Below are positions 36,942 to 46,266 of a DNA stretch of 64,000 nucleotides, piece by piece (position 1 is the stretch's first letter; the number at the start of each line of letters is the position of its first letter). A program made the translations under genes and the position numbers. Under the pieces are notes generated by a model, which worked only from the letters and a program-made list of their open reading frames with translations, did not search any database and was not told where the DNA came from. Origin of the DNA: Neobacillus sp. CF12 (GTDB lineage Bacteria > Bacillota > Bacilli > Bacillales > Cytobacillaceae); the NCBI RefSeq assembly GCF_030348765.1, contig NZ_JAUCEU010000007.1, positions 2,226,501 to 2,290,500 on the forward strand, written 5' to 3'.

Positions 36942-37712
36942 TTATATAAGCTTTAATTCTTTTAATCCATTCCAAATTCCATCCTCGTTAACATCAGTAG
37001 TTACTAAATTTGCAAGTGCCTTCGCCTCAGGGACACCATTTCCCATTGCAACACCCGTTCCTGCTGCTTTAAGCATTTCTAAGTCATTTAATCCATCACC
37101 AAATGCATAAACATCCTTTAATTCAAATCCTAATCTTTCAATCATTTTCTTTATCCCTTCAGCTTTGGAACCACCTTTAGGTAAGATATCTACTGAATAT
37201 GGATGCCATCTAATAAAATCAAATTCAGGGTAATTTTCAAAATATAACTTCTCTTCATCCTCTTTACAGAAGAGTAAGGATTGGTAAATTTCATTGTGAA
37301 CGAAGAAAGATTGGTCCTCATCTGGATGTGGGAATAACAGGCTATCCATACTTGATTCAATATATGGATGGAATTTAGTAGTGGCCTTCATGGTTAATTG
37401 GTTCATAAATATCAATGGATGTTCATTATGAGTTGTATCTTTTAGAAATCTTTCTAATTCAGTCTGATTGAGAGGATTCTTATATATTGCTTCATTCTCA
37501 AACACAACATACTGCCCGTTAAAACTTACAAAAGAGTCGATATCTAATTCTTTTTTTAAATTTGTAAACATAAAAGGCGCTCTTCCCGTTGCAATTGCAA
37601 CAAATACACCATTCTCCTTTAATAATTGAATTGCTTTTTTGGTGCTGTTTGGGAGTTTTTTTTCATGATCGAGCAAGGTTCCATCTATATCAAAAAAAAC
37701 AATTTTCTTCAT
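36942..37712 (-). CDS. ykrA: Cof-type HAD phosphatase YkrA
   Basis: Encodes 256 residues. HAD motifs are DIDGTLLD (residues 8-15, the nucleophile and acid Asp), motif II ATGR (about 41-44), the Lys in GGSKAEGI (about 180) and motif IV GDGLNDLEML (about 205-214). The type IIb cap lies between about residues 85 and 180. Cof-type enzymes dephosphorylate sugar phosphates, FMN or related small molecules; the substrate is not apparent. ATG 37712 follows AGAGGAG. Position between def and rpoY agrees with B. subtilis ykrA. Confidence 0.88.
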   Translation of the reverse strand: MKKIVFFDIDGTLLDHEKKLPNSTKKAIQLLKENGVFVAIATGRAPFMFTNLKKELDIDSFVSFNGQYVVFENEAIYKNPLNQTELERFLKDTTHNEHPLIFMNQLTMKATTKFHPYIESSMDSLLFPHPDEDQSFFVHNEIYQSLLFCKEDEEKLYFENYPEFDFIRWHPYSVDILPKGGSKAEGIKKMIERLGFELKDVYAFGDGLNDLEMLKAAGTGVAMGNGVPEAKALANLVTTDVNEDGIWNGLKELKLI

Positions 37713-37976
37713 ATAATTCTAACTCCTCTTTGCTTTTTATTAATTGTAGAATCTTTCATTAATTTTCTCTAATAAACACTAATCTTAACAAGAATAATTG
37801 TCAATTTATTAAACTTTCACCAATCTTCCATCTTTATCCATGAAAGAATTCTTGTTTATACCATATAATATTAGTATAAAATTGATTGAGATTAAAAAAA
37901 ATCTACAATATCTATCATGGCTTGCTTTACATTGGACAAGGATCGTTTAAAATAGGAAGTAAGGAGATGATCCACT

Positions 37977-38048
37977 ATGTTAAAGAAGCTAAGAAAGAAG
38001 CTCTTAAAACAGTGGAAAGATTTACTCAGAAAAAAGTCAATTGCTTAA
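37977..38048 (+). CDS. Small cationic amphipathic peptide gene (23 residues), unrecognised
   Basis: ATG 37977 has AAGGAGATGA at ideal spacing and opens a 23-codon frame: MLKKLRKKLLKQWKDLLRKK then SIA, stop at 38046-38048. Eleven or twelve of the residues are Lys or Arg, with Leu/Trp repeating every three to four positions, so it should form an amphipathic membrane-binding helix. A hairpin terminator follows 15 bases after the stop. A complete small transcription unit (AT-rich promoter region with TATAAT at 37864, ribosome binding site, frame, terminator) is thus present between the divergent ykrA and the rpoY-rnjA operon. I cannot assign it: a basic Fur-type small protein, a type I toxin-like or membrane-active peptide, or an SpoVM-like membrane-binding peptide are possible. 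No antisense RNA is evident. Confidence 0.55.
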   Translation: MLKKLRKKLLKQWKDLLRKKSIA

Positions 38049-38060
38049 ACAACAACTTTT

Positions 38061-38096
38061 TCGAGCCCTTCAAACTTGCGAAGGGCTCCTTCCTTA
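38061..38096 (+). terminator. Terminator after the 23-residue peptide gene
   Basis: Perfect 9-bp GC-rich stem GAGCCCTTC (38063-38071) with GAAGGGCTC (38080-38088), followed by cttccttattgt. Confidence 0.8.
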
Positions 38097-38245
38097 TTGT
38101 AAATTGATTATCAGTGCATTTATTTACATATTTTTTCTATAAGGTCCAAGTGTTTACTTTTTAGGTGAAAAGTGAATTTAAATGAAAAAAATGTAATTAT
38201 TTAATATAATAGAAAAAGTCATGATCGATTAAGGAGCGATTACTA

Positions 38246-38455
38246 ATGGTATTTAAAATTTATTATCAAGAAAGAATTGTCGAAGTACCTGTCAGAGAGA
38301 AAACAAAGGTTCTCTATGTAGAGGGCGAATCCGTTAAGGATGTTCGAAAAAAAATTGCAGACCGAGGATATAACGTTGAATTTGTACAAGAAGTAACGGG
38401 AGCATTTTTAGAATATGAACAACAAAATGAAGATTATAAAGTATTGGAGATTTGA
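38246..38455 (+). CDS. rpoY: RNA polymerase epsilon subunit RpoY
   Basis: Encodes 69 residues, the usual RpoY/YkzG length: MVFKIYYQERIVEVPVREKT at the N-terminus and FVQEVTGAFLEYEQQNEDYKVLEI at the C-terminus. It is a small auxiliary subunit of Firmicutes RNA polymerase that binds near the DNA entry side. Start ATG 38246 with AAGGAGCG upstream. Its stop is six bases before rnjA, and the rpoY-rnjA pair is conserved in Bacillus. Confidence 0.93.
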   Translation: MVFKIYYQERIVEVPVREKTKVLYVEGESVKDVRKKIADRGYNVEFVQEVTGAFLEYEQQNEDYKVLEI

Positions 38456-38461
38456 TAATTT

Positions 38462-40129
38462 ATGAAATTTGTAAAAAATGACCAAACTGCTGTTTTTGCT
38501 TTGGGCGGTTTGGGCGAAATTGGAAAAAACACATATGCAGTACAATTCCAGGATGAAATCATTTTAATTGACGCTGGGATTAAATTCCCTGAGGACGAGC
38601 TTCTAGGAATTGATTATGTCATCCCTGATTACACCTACTTAGTAAAAAATGAAGATAAAATAAAAGGTTTGTTTATTACGCACGGACACGAGGATCATAT
38701 CGGCGGTATTCCCTATTTACTGCGAGAAATTAATATTCCAATCTATGGTGGAAAACTTGCATTAGGATTAATTAAAAATAAGCTTGAAGAGCATGGCTTG
38801 TTAAGGAACGCGAAACTAATCCCTATTCAAGAAGATGATGTGATAAAATTCCGGAAAACATCTGTTACTTTTTTCCGAACAACACATAGTATTCCAGATT
38901 CGTACGGTATAGTTGTAAAGACTCCACCAGGGCAAGTCGTTCATACAGGGGACTTCAAGTTTGACTTTACACCAGTAGGTGAGCCTGCTAATTTAACCAA
39001 GATGGCTGAAATCGGCAAAGAAGGCGTATTATGCTTACTTTCGGATAGTACAAATAGTGAAATTCCAGAATTCACAATGTCAGAACGCCTTGTGGGAGAA
39101 AGCATTGATGATATTTTCAGGAAGGTTACTGGACGTCTAATCTTTGCAACCTTTGCTTCTAATATTTATAGACTTCAACAAGTCGTTGAGGCTGCTGTTG
39201 CTAATGGAAGAAAGGTGGCTGTTTTTGGCCGCAGTATGGAGTCGGCCATTACTATCGGTCAAGAACTTGGCTATATAAATGCTCCGAAAGAGACTTTTAT
39301 CGAAGCAAATCAAATTAATCGACTACCTGCAGACAAGGTTACGATTCTTTGTACAGGAAGTCAAGGTGAAGCAATGGCTGCTTTATCTAGGATTGCAAAT
39401 GGAACACATAGACAAATTCAAATCATTCCGGGCGATACCGTTGTCTTCTCTTCTTCCCCAATTCCTGGAAACACAATTAGTGTTAACAGAACAATTAACA
39501 TGTTGTTCAGAGCAGGTGCTGAGGTTATTCATGGAAAACTTAGCAACATTCACACATCTGGGCATGGCGGTCAAGAAGAGCAAAAATTAATGCTTCGTTT
39601 AATTAAACCAAAATTCTTTATGCCAATTCACGGTGAATATAGAATGCAGAGGATGCATGCGAAATTAGCGGTTGATTGCGGTGTTGAAGAAGGAAATTGC
39701 TTTATTATGGACAATGGTGAAGTTCTTGCACTTTCTGAAAACAGCGCACAAGTAGCAGGTAAAATCCCTTCAGGCTCTGTTTATATAGATGGAAGCGGTA
39801 TTGGCGACATTGGAAATATTGTTTTACGCGATCGGAGAATCCTATCTGAAGAAGGGTTAGTCGTGGTGGTTGTTAGCATAAATATGAAAGACTTTAAAAT
39901 TGCCTCAGGTCCAGACCTTATTTCTCGAGGATTTGTCTATATGAGAGAATCCGGTGACTTAATCAACGATGCACAAAACTTGATTACTAAGCACTTAAAT
40001 AAAGTCATGGAACGCAAAACAAGTCAATGGTCAGAAATTAAAAATGAAATTACTGACACATTAGCACCGTTCCTTTACGAAAAAACAAAACGCAGACCAA
40101 TGATATTACCAATCATAATGGAAGTATAA
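38462..40129 (+). CDS. rnjA: Ribonuclease J1
   Basis: Encodes 555 residues, exactly the B. subtilis length. The metallo-beta-lactamase core has HGHEDHIGG (about residues 74-82), a beta-CASP insert and a HTGDFKFD motif near 162-169; [14 protein letters not shown] lies near 360-373. RNase J1 has 5'-3' exonuclease and endonuclease activity and dominates mRNA turnover. In B. subtilis SR1P-GapA interacts with this enzyme; both SR1P and RNase J1 are encoded in this window. ATG 38462 is six bases after rpoY. Confidence 0.96.
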   Translation: MKFVKNDQTAVFALGGLGEIGKNTYAVQFQDEIILIDAGIKFPEDELLGIDYVIPDYTYLVKNEDKIKGLFITHGHEDHIGGIPYLLREINIPIYGGKLALGLIKNKLEEHGLLRNAKLIPIQEDDVIKFRKTSVTFFRTTHSIPDSYGIVVKTPPGQVVHTGDFKFDFTPVGEPANLTKMAEIGKEGVLCLLSDSTNSEIPEFTMSERLVGESIDDIFRKVTGRLIFATFASNIYRLQQVVEAAVANGRKVAVFGRSMESAITIGQELGYINAPKETFIEANQINRLPADKVTILCTGSQGEAMAALSRIANGTHRQIQIIPGDTVVFSSSPIPGNTISVNRTINMLFRAGAEVIHGKLSNIHTSGHGGQEEQKLMLRLIKPKFFMPIHGEYRMQRMHAKLAVDCGVEEGNCFIMDNGEVLALSENSAQVAGKIPSGSVYIDGSGIGDIGNIVLRDRRILSEEGLVVVVVSINMKDFKIASGPDLISRGFVYMRESGDLINDAQNLITKHLNKVMERKTSQWSEIKNEITDTLAPFLYEKTKRRPMILPIIMEV

Positions 40130-40130
40130 G

Positions 40131-40164
40131 AAAAAGGAAGCGACTTTAATCGCTTCCTTTTCTT
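40131..40164 (+). terminator. Terminator after rnjA
   Basis: Perfect 8-bp stem GGAAGCGA (40136-40143) with TCGCTTCC (40150-40157), followed by TTTTCTT. Confidence 0.8.
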
Positions 40165-40349
40165 ATTGTCTAGCTTCAGTGCCTAGGGGCTCGGGGTCAA
40201 AAGTCAATCCGTCAAGAAGGTAAAAAACAACCTTCTCGCCGGCTCGTCTTATGCCTGTCGCCACTGGGCACTAAGGGAAGCTTCTTAAAATATTCCTCGC
40301 AGGAACAAGAGCTGCGCTTGTTCCGAAGGCACTTCTGCTTTTCTTATTG
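40158..40349. repeat. Second repeat family (TGTCTAGCT type) flanked by 11-bp direct repeats
   Basis: The interval 40169-40338 is flanked by identical 11-mers TTTTCTTATTG at 40158-40168 and 40339-40349; the right one overlaps the ktrC stop codon. The body begins TCTAGCTTCAGTGCCTAGG and contains an AGAAGGT / ACCTTCT hairpin and a GGAACAAG / CTTGTTCC hairpin. I recall related TGTCTAGCT..GCGCC repeats from other Bacillaceae intergenic regions. The last part (40269-40342) resembles the hairpin module of repeat copies C, D and E. The 11-bp repeats could be a target duplication or part of the element. Confidence 0.7.
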
Positions 40350-41003
40350 CATTACCTTACGTTCAAATCGATCAATGTCTTCATCCGTTCCAATCACAAT
40401 TAAAACATCGTTTGCAAGAATATCTTCATTTGCCTTTGGTGATACGATAATATCCATTCCTCTTTTAATCGCCACGATATTCAGTCCATATTTCTTTCGT
40501 ATATCTAAATCAATGATTGTATGACCGCTTATCTTACTGTTAGCAACGATTTCTACAATACTATGTTCATCTGATAACTCAAGATAATCCAACACACTGC
40601 TAGATGCCATATTGTGGGCAATTCTTCTCCCCATATCTCTTTCAGGATGAACAACCTTGTCTGCACCAATTTTCACAAGTACTTTTTCGTGATAATCATT
40701 TTGTGCTTTGACCGTAATGTGATTAACTCCCAGTTCCTTTAGAATTAACGTGGTTAATATACTAGATTGAATATCGTCACCAATTGCGACTATCACATGA
40801 TCAAAATTACGAATCCCTAAACTCTTAAGCACTGCCTCATCAGTTGTATCTCCCACAGCAGCATGAGAAGCAATCATGGCATAGGCATTAACTCTTTCTT
40901 CGTTTTTATCAATAGCCAGCACTTCAAAGCCCTCATCAGAAAGCGTCCGGCAAATACTCCCACCGAATCGACCTAAACCTATTACTGCAAAATTTTTCCT
41001 CAC
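40344..41003 (-). CDS. ktrC: Potassium uptake regulator KtrC (RCK protein)
   Basis: Encodes 219 residues. An RCK_N domain (1-120) begins FAVIGLGRFGGSICRTL, the Rossmann nucleotide-binding loop, and an RCK_C domain (about 135-219) follows. It is the cytosolic gating ring partner of the KtrD or KtrB channel subunit; ATP/ADP binding at RCK_N controls gating, and in B. subtilis c-di-AMP binds RCK_C and inhibits uptake. KtrA is the close paralogue, but the position next to rnjA identifies KtrC (YkqB). Start GTG 41003 with GGGGGAG upstream. Convergent with rnjA. Confidence 0.9.
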   Translation of the reverse strand: MRKNFAVIGLGRFGGSICRTLSDEGFEVLAIDKNEERVNAYAMIASHAAVGDTTDEAVLKSLGIRNFDHVIVAIGDDIQSSILTTLILKELGVNHITVKAQNDYHEKVLVKIGADKVVHPERDMGRRIAHNMASSSVLDYLELSDEHSIVEIVANSKISGHTIIDLDIRKKYGLNIVAIKRGMDIIVSPKANEDILANDVLIVIGTDEDIDRFERKVMQ

Positions 41004-41071
41004 TCAAACTCCCCCAGCAAAATCAATTAACCTTTTTCATTTTAGCATATCCAAAAGTGAAAGATACTAAT

Positions 41072-41959
41072 TTATTCGGTGTCTCTTCTTTTACGGAATT
41101 TCTTTATATATAGGTAAATTAGAACTGTCACTACTGCTAGGATTCCTAAAATAGGAAAATTACCAATCACAAACACAATGAAACCTGAAATAGCTGCTAA
41201 CAGCATGTTGGTACTTTTCATAAATTGCTTTTTTGTTTTATCCCAAGTATTTAGATCTCCATCTTCAAGATTCGGCACAATAACTTTATTTTCAAAAAGT
41301 GAAATATGAACCGTAGACAATGAGGTCTGATTTTCTAAATATTTCATTCTTCCTTGTATCGTTTCAATCTCCTCTTGTACTGCAGCGAGGTCAGCCGAAA
41401 TTTTCAGAAGATCTTCAGTCTTCTGTGCAGATTGCATAAATGACGTTAACCGTTCTTCCACTACTCTTTTAGATTTTAATCTTGAGTCAAGGTCAACATA
41501 TTCTTCCGTGACATCTGTACCCGTAATATTTCTCTGCAAGACCTCAGCTGCCTGTCCCTCTGCATCATGCAAAAATGCTTGAAAGTCCTTTTGCGGTATT
41601 CGGACAGTAATTCGACCGCTTACCTGTTCAACTCCATCCTTAGAGACATTTGACTCCGAGATATAGCCGCCATATTTCACAACTTGCGCTTCTAGGTTTT
41701 GTAAGGTTTGTTCAAATTTCTTCACACGCAGCTGTAATTCTGCTTGATAAATAACCATTTGGTTAGGGACATCTACTTCCGTTGGGGCGATTTCCTCTTG
41801 TTTTGTACTATGCTTTTCTTCTATAGCTGGCTGGCCTGAATCAAACTCTGCACTCTTGTCACTACTCATCTGCACTTCATCACTTTTACTGTTTGAACTG
41901 CAAGCAGCTAAAATAAGAATCAATGATATTAAAGCAATTAATCTCATCTTTTTTTTCAA
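41072..41959 (-). CDS. DUF4349 lipoprotein
   Basis: Encodes 295 residues. A lipoprotein signal peptide ends at Cys20 (LILAAC), followed by a Ser/Asp/Glu-rich linker (21-65), the DUF4349 domain (about 66-265) with a coiled coil in its centre (VQEEIETIQGRMKYLENQTS), and a C-terminal transmembrane helix near 265-287 with a basic tail. It is thus anchored at both ends. Function unknown; DUF4349 proteins are often found near envelope genes. Start TTG 41959 with GGGGG eight bases upstream. Confidence 0.82.
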   Translation of the reverse strand: MKKKMRLIALISLILILAACSSNSKSDEVQMSSDKSAEFDSGQPAIEEKHSTKQEEIAPTEVDVPNQMVIYQAELQLRVKKFEQTLQNLEAQVVKYGGYISESNVSKDGVEQVSGRITVRIPQKDFQAFLHDAEGQAAEVLQRNITGTDVTEEYVDLDSRLKSKRVVEERLTSFMQSAQKTEDLLKISADLAAVQEEIETIQGRMKYLENQTSLSTVHISLFENKVIVPNLEDGDLNTWDKTKKQFMKSTNMLLAAISGFIVFVIGNFPILGILAVVTVLIYLYIKKFRKRRDTE

Positions 41960-42021
41960 AACTGTAACCCCCTTTTTTCTATTTACTAATACCGACGATT
42001 AAATAATAGAATGGTTACAAA

Positions 42022-42051
42022 AAAATAAAAAACAGCCTATGACTGTTTTTT
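42022..42051 (-). terminator. Terminator after the ABC exporter genes
   Basis: Stem AAAAACAG / CTGTTTTT (42027-42034 with 42043-42050) followed on the minus strand by attttttt. Overlaps the stop codon of the downstream half-exporter. Confidence 0.75.
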
Positions 42052-43870
42052 ATCCCGCGTTTAACATATTGAATTGTGCTGTAACCAGCTTAAAATAATG
42101 CCCATTTTCGTCCATCAATTGTGTATGACTGCCTCTTTCAATGATTTGCCCATGGTCTAGGACAATAATTTGTTCAGCATCTCGAATGGTTGATAGCCGG
42201 TGAGCAATAATAATAGCTGTTCGATCTTTTAACAGTGTTTTTAATGCTTTCTGGATTTGCACTTCCGTCTCAGTATCAATGCTCGCTGTGGCTTCATCTA
42301 AAATGATGATTCTTGGGTTTGCAAGTAATGCCCTTGCAAAGGATAGAAGTTGTCGTTCCCCCACTGAGAGGATATTCCCCCGTTCTTCAACCTCAGTATG
42401 ATATCCCTTTGGCAGTTCCTCAATAAACTTATGCGCTCCAACTGACTTTGCTGCCTCTATTACTTCTTCATCGGTTGCATCTGGTCTTCCAAAGCGGATA
42501 TTTTCAATAATGGTACCAGAAAAAATAAAGGTATCTTGTAATACAACACTAATTTGCTGTCGTATACTTTTAAGTGATATATCTCTAATATTATGGTTAT
42601 CAATCATTACCTCACCAGAAGTAGGGTCATAAAATCGGCTGATCAGGTTAGCAATAGTCGACTTTCCTGAGCCTGTATGCCCAACAAGAGCAGCAGTTTG
42701 CCCTGCTTTTATTTCTAAGTTAATTCCTTTTAGTGCTATCCTGTCTTTATCGTAAGAGAAGGAAACATTTTTAAACACGATTTCACCTTTTACTTCACCA
42801 ATATCTTTGGCCATTTCATTTTCTGAAACAATAGGCTTTTCATCAAGAAATTCAAATATCCGTTCTGAAGAAGCCATCCCCATTAATAATTGGTTATAAA
42901 CTTGGCCAAGACGAGAGATCGGTTCCCAAAACATTCCTAGATAAAAAGCAAAAGACACAAAAACTCCGATAGTAATACTTCCATTTTGAATTAAATGAGC
43001 GCCATACCAAATTAAAACGGCAGTACCAAATGCGTTTGTAACCTCAACCATTGGTCTAAACATAGCATTCTTATGTGAAGCTTCTCTCCAGCTCTCAAAA
43101 TTCTCATGATTTACCCCTTCAAAGAAAGACATGTTTTCTTTTTCTTGTGTAAATGATTGGGTAACGCGAATTCCTTGGATACTTTCATTTAAATGGGAAT
43201 TTAATTTCGATTGCTTCAAACGAACCGTTTGCCATGACCGACGGATATTGCGACGTAAACTTGTAGAAATAAAAAACATGATTGGTAAAATGACCATTAC
43301 CGCTAAAGTTAGTGACGGACTCAACGAAAATAGAACGGTGAAAATTCCAATCAACAGAAATATATCCATTAAGGAATTGATAACTCCATTTGTAAATAAC
43401 TCCTGTAGAGAATTGATATCGTTCATTATTCGAACAAGGATTGATCCAGCGGACCGCTGGTCAAAAAAACGATGAGACAGCCCCTGTACATGGGTAAAGA
43501 GATGCTTTCGAATATCGTAAATAACACCCTGCCCAAGTTCATTCATCCAGCGAATCCGAAAAATATTGGCTGAATATGAGATGATATAAAGGAATGCAAT
43601 CATGCAAACTAAAATAGTCAGCAGATTCGTATCTTTATTTCCGATAGCTTTATCTAAGGTGTACACACCAATGAGGATCGGAATGATCAATCGTACTGCT
43701 GTTGTGATTATAACCATTAGAATGGATAAAGGCAGCAGTTTCTTCTGATATGGCTTTAAATAGCCAAACAGACGTGTCATTTGTGCCCAGTTAAAAGGCT
43801 TATCAATCACTTGGTCTACTGAATAATGAAATCGTTTTGAAACATGTCGATTTATATTCTTCTTGTTCAT
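42050..43870 (-). CDS. ABC exporter half-transporter, canonical-Glu subunit (BmrD/YfiC-like)
   Basis: Encodes 606 residues: six membrane helices (about 45-330) and a nucleotide-binding domain (about 362-606). Walker A is GHTGSGKS (397-404), the signature is LSVGE (501-505) and Walker B is IIILDE (521-526) with the catalytic Glu526. LSVGE departs from the LSGGQ consensus, so this subunit supplies the intact catalytic Glu but a weak signature. It pairs with the product of the upstream gene, 11 bases away. ATG 43870 follows AAGGGGG; a longer frame starting at 43888 overlaps the upstream stop and is rejected. Substrates of such exporters are often drugs or lipids; the substrate here is unknown. 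Confidence 0.88.
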   Translation of the reverse strand: MNKKNINRHVSKRFHYSVDQVIDKPFNWAQMTRLFGYLKPYQKKLLPLSILMVIITTAVRLIIPILIGVYTLDKAIGNKDTNLLTILVCMIAFLYIISYSANIFRIRWMNELGQGVIYDIRKHLFTHVQGLSHRFFDQRSAGSILVRIMNDINSLQELFTNGVINSLMDIFLLIGIFTVLFSLSPSLTLAVMVILPIMFFISTSLRRNIRRSWQTVRLKQSKLNSHLNESIQGIRVTQSFTQEKENMSFFEGVNHENFESWREASHKNAMFRPMVEVTNAFGTAVLIWYGAHLIQNGSITIGVFVSFAFYLGMFWEPISRLGQVYNQLLMGMASSERIFEFLDEKPIVSENEMAKDIGEVKGEIVFKNVSFSYDKDRIALKGINLEIKAGQTAALVGHTGSGKSTIANLISRFYDPTSGEVMIDNHNIRDISLKSIRQQISVVLQDTFIFSGTIIENIRFGRPDATDEEVIEAAKSVGAHKFIEELPKGYHTEVEERGNILSVGERQLLSFARALLANPRIIILDEATASIDTETEVQIQKALKTLLKDRTAIIIAHRLSTIRDAEQIIVLDHGQIIERGSHTQLMDENGHYFKLVTAQFNMLNAG

Positions 43871-43881
43871 AAATTGCCCCC

Positions 43882-45636
43882 TTAACACATATTTGAGGTA
43901 ACCACTGTCTTCTGATCTTTAAATTGAATATCGTAAATACGTTGATAAGGTCCATTATTCTCAATTAATTTTTCATGATTTCCTCGTTCAACTATCCTCC
44001 CATTTTCAAGGACAAGAATTTCATCTGCATGCTTAAGAGAGCTAATCCGATGGGCAATTATGAATGTGGTACGTCCTTTCATCACTTCTTTTAATGCACT
44101 TTGGATATTTACCTCTGTTTCCATGTCAACTGCACTTGTAGCATCGTCCAATATTAAGATACTTGGGTTGATACAAATCGCCCTGGCAATGGCAATCCTT
44201 TGCTTTTGACCACCTGATAACCCCATGCCCCGTTCTCCAAGGACAGTGTCGTATCCATCTGGTAACTCCATAATAAAATCATGTGCCTGAGCACGTTTGG
44301 CAGCATCCATAATTTGTTCTATTGTTGCTTCTGGCCGACCATATGAAATATTTTCTTTTATCGTAGTAGAAAATAGAAATGACTCCTGAAGTACAAATCC
44401 AACATTTCTTCTTAACGACCTTAATGTATAATGGGTTACTGACTTACCATCAATCAGTACCTCTCCACTCTTCGGTTCATAAAATTTGGTCATTAATTGT
44501 GTGAGGCTAGTTTTTCCAGAGCCTGTGGAACCAATTAATCCAATTACCTTTCCAGGTATCGCTTTAAAAGAAATATCATTTAGAGCATATTTGGAATCTT
44601 CATCATAACAAAGAGACACATTTCTAAATTCAACTTCGCCTTTCAACCGATCAATGTTTGTTAATTTAGTTTGTTCATTATTGTTGCTTACCGCCTCCAA
44701 CACTTCTATTAATCTCTCTCCTGATGCCTTTGCCTGGGAGAATTGATTGATGACAAAACCAAGGTTAACAATCGGCCAAATAATGTACCAAACCAAGCTG
44801 TAGAAGGCAACAAGCTCACCAGGTTTTAATGAATCCTCCATTACAAGGAAACCTCCATATGCTAAGAGGAGAATAACACTAATATTCCCTAATAGTTCCA
44901 TTAGAGGAAAATACTTTGCCCATATTGTGGAAGTAAATAAATAATTGTCCTTATAATCACTATTTGAATCATTAAATTTACCAATCTCATAGCTTTCTTT
45001 CGAGAGTGACTTTACGGTGTTTATTCCGCTAATACTTTCCTGTACTTTGGTATTCAATTTTCCAAAGGATTCTCTTATTCCTCGGAATGCTGGATGAACA
45101 GCACGATCAAACTTATAAACAACAATTGCTAAAAAAGGCAGTGTAATCAATGTGACAATCGTCAAGGAAACGGAATAATAAAACATGACGGCCACACTAA
45201 TTACAATTAATAACAAGAATCGAAGTAATTCTGAAAAACCAAATGAGAGAAAAAACCGAAATCCTTCAACATCAGCCGTTAGTCGAGACATTAAATCCCC
45301 GGTTTTTGCATTATCATAATATTTAAATGGAAGGTATTGAAGTTTTTCGTATAAGGCATTTCTCATTCTATAGACTGAGGTGATGCCAAATAAGTCTCCC
45401 GTATATTGGTTGATATATGTAGCCACACCTTTAACAGCCATTAACATAATAAACCCAATTGCTAAGTATGGGACCCAATGATATTTACCTTTTAGCACCA
45501 CTTCGTCAATCGTCACCTGCAGGATCATCGGATAGACGACTGTTATAAGTGTTAGCAAAAATAAAAAAGCAATCGAGTAAAGAAAATACTTTTTATATGG
45601 CCAGTAGTAAGGTTTTAATTTTTTAAATGTCTCCAA
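43882..45636 (-). CDS. ABC exporter half-transporter, degenerate-site subunit (BmrC/YfiB-like)
   Basis: Encodes 584 residues with six membrane helices (about 18-300) and a nucleotide-binding domain (about 332-584). Walker A GSTGSGKT at 369-376, a perfect signature LSGGQ at 473-477, and Walker B ILILD at 493-497 followed by Asp498 where the catalytic Glu is normal. Together with its partner this predicts one working and one degenerate ATP site, as known for BmrCD and TM287/288. I chose TTG 45636, as GGGGAG lies six bases upstream; a longer frame begins at 45681 without a ribosome binding site. It is the first gene of the exporter operon. Confidence 0.88.
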   Translation of the reverse strand: METFKKLKPYYWPYKKYFLYSIAFLFLLTLITVVYPMILQVTIDEVVLKGKYHWVPYLAIGFIMLMAVKGVATYINQYTGDLFGITSVYRMRNALYEKLQYLPFKYYDNAKTGDLMSRLTADVEGFRFFLSFGFSELLRFLLLIVISVAVMFYYSVSLTIVTLITLPFLAIVVYKFDRAVHPAFRGIRESFGKLNTKVQESISGINTVKSLSKESYEIGKFNDSNSDYKDNYLFTSTIWAKYFPLMELLGNISVILLLAYGGFLVMEDSLKPGELVAFYSLVWYIIWPIVNLGFVINQFSQAKASGERLIEVLEAVSNNNEQTKLTNIDRLKGEVEFRNVSLCYDEDSKYALNDISFKAIPGKVIGLIGSTGSGKTSLTQLMTKFYEPKSGEVLIDGKSVTHYTLRSLRRNVGFVLQESFLFSTTIKENISYGRPEATIEQIMDAAKRAQAHDFIMELPDGYDTVLGERGMGLSGGQKQRIAIARAICINPSILILDDATSAVDMETEVNIQSALKEVMKGRTTFIIAHRISSLKHADEILVLENGRIVERGNHEKLIENNGPYQRIYDIQFKDQKTVVTSNMC

Positions 45637-45739
45637 ATGTTTCTCCCCTTTTTCACTATTTAAAATTTTTTGAATTAACACGTAATATTTAATATAACGG
45701 GTTTCGAAATATTTTTCTACCTATTTACTCCAATTTTTC

Positions 45740-45781
45740 AAAAAAAATAAAAAGGCGTTCGTTTAAATACGAACAGCCTTG
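45740..45781 (-). terminator. Terminator after ykuV
   Basis: AAGGCGTTCG (45752-45761) pairs with CGAACAGCCTT (45770-45780, one bulge), followed on the minus strand by tttatttttttt. Confidence 0.8.
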
Positions 45782-45795
45782 TTGGATAATCTTGC

Positions 45796-46251
45796 CTATT
45801 CTGTTTTTTCTAATTCATCTAATACGCGGTTAACACGCTTTTCGAGCATTTTCATACCGCTGCCGCCCGCTTGGAAATGACGAAGTTTTCCCTCACGGTC
45901 AAATACATAATAAGCAGGAACATATTGATTTTCGAATGCCTCAGCTAGTTTATGTTCACTATCAACAAAAATCGGCTGATTGATTCCATGCTCTGCTGCA
46001 ACTTGTTTAATTTGCTCAAGGTCCAAGTCCTCTTCAGATCTTGGCATATGAACAGCCACCACATTTAATTTATCTTTATATTGATCACGGAATTGATTGA
46101 CTTGCGGCATAGCTTCTTTACATAGATAACAACTGACTGACCAGAAATGAATAAGGGTGGGTTTTTCTCCAACTAAATCTGTTTTCGTAACTTCTCCGTT
46201 TAACCATTCGACTGCGCCAGTTAGTTCTGGCATTGGCTCACGTAACTTCAT
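45796..46251 (-). CDS. ykuV: Thiol-disulfide oxidoreductase YkuV
   Basis: Encodes 151 residues of the thioredoxin fold, TlpA/ResA-like but without a signal peptide, so cytosolic. The active site is CYLC (about residues 41-44 in HFWSVSCYLCKEAMPQV); cis-proline is in FENQYVPAYYVF. B. subtilis YkuV is a thioredoxin-like protein of this type. ATG 46251 follows AGGGAGATACG. The neighbouring peroxiredoxin ykuU suggests electron supply for peroxide removal, though repeat copy E and a terminator now separate the two genes. Confidence 0.92.
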   Translation of the reverse strand: MKLREPMPELTGAVEWLNGEVTKTDLVGEKPTLIHFWSVSCYLCKEAMPQVNQFRDQYKDKLNVVAVHMPRSEEDLDLEQIKQVAAEHGINQPIFVDSEHKLAEAFENQYVPAYYVFDREGKLRHFQAGGSGMKMLEKRVNRVLDELEKTE

Positions 46252-46266
46252 GACGTATCTCCCTTT

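Noticed and set aside
37886..38107. 73-residue frame overlapping the small cationic peptide gene in another phase
   Set aside because: No ribosome binding site; it runs through the terminator hairpin. The 23-codon frame with AAGGAGATGA is better supported.
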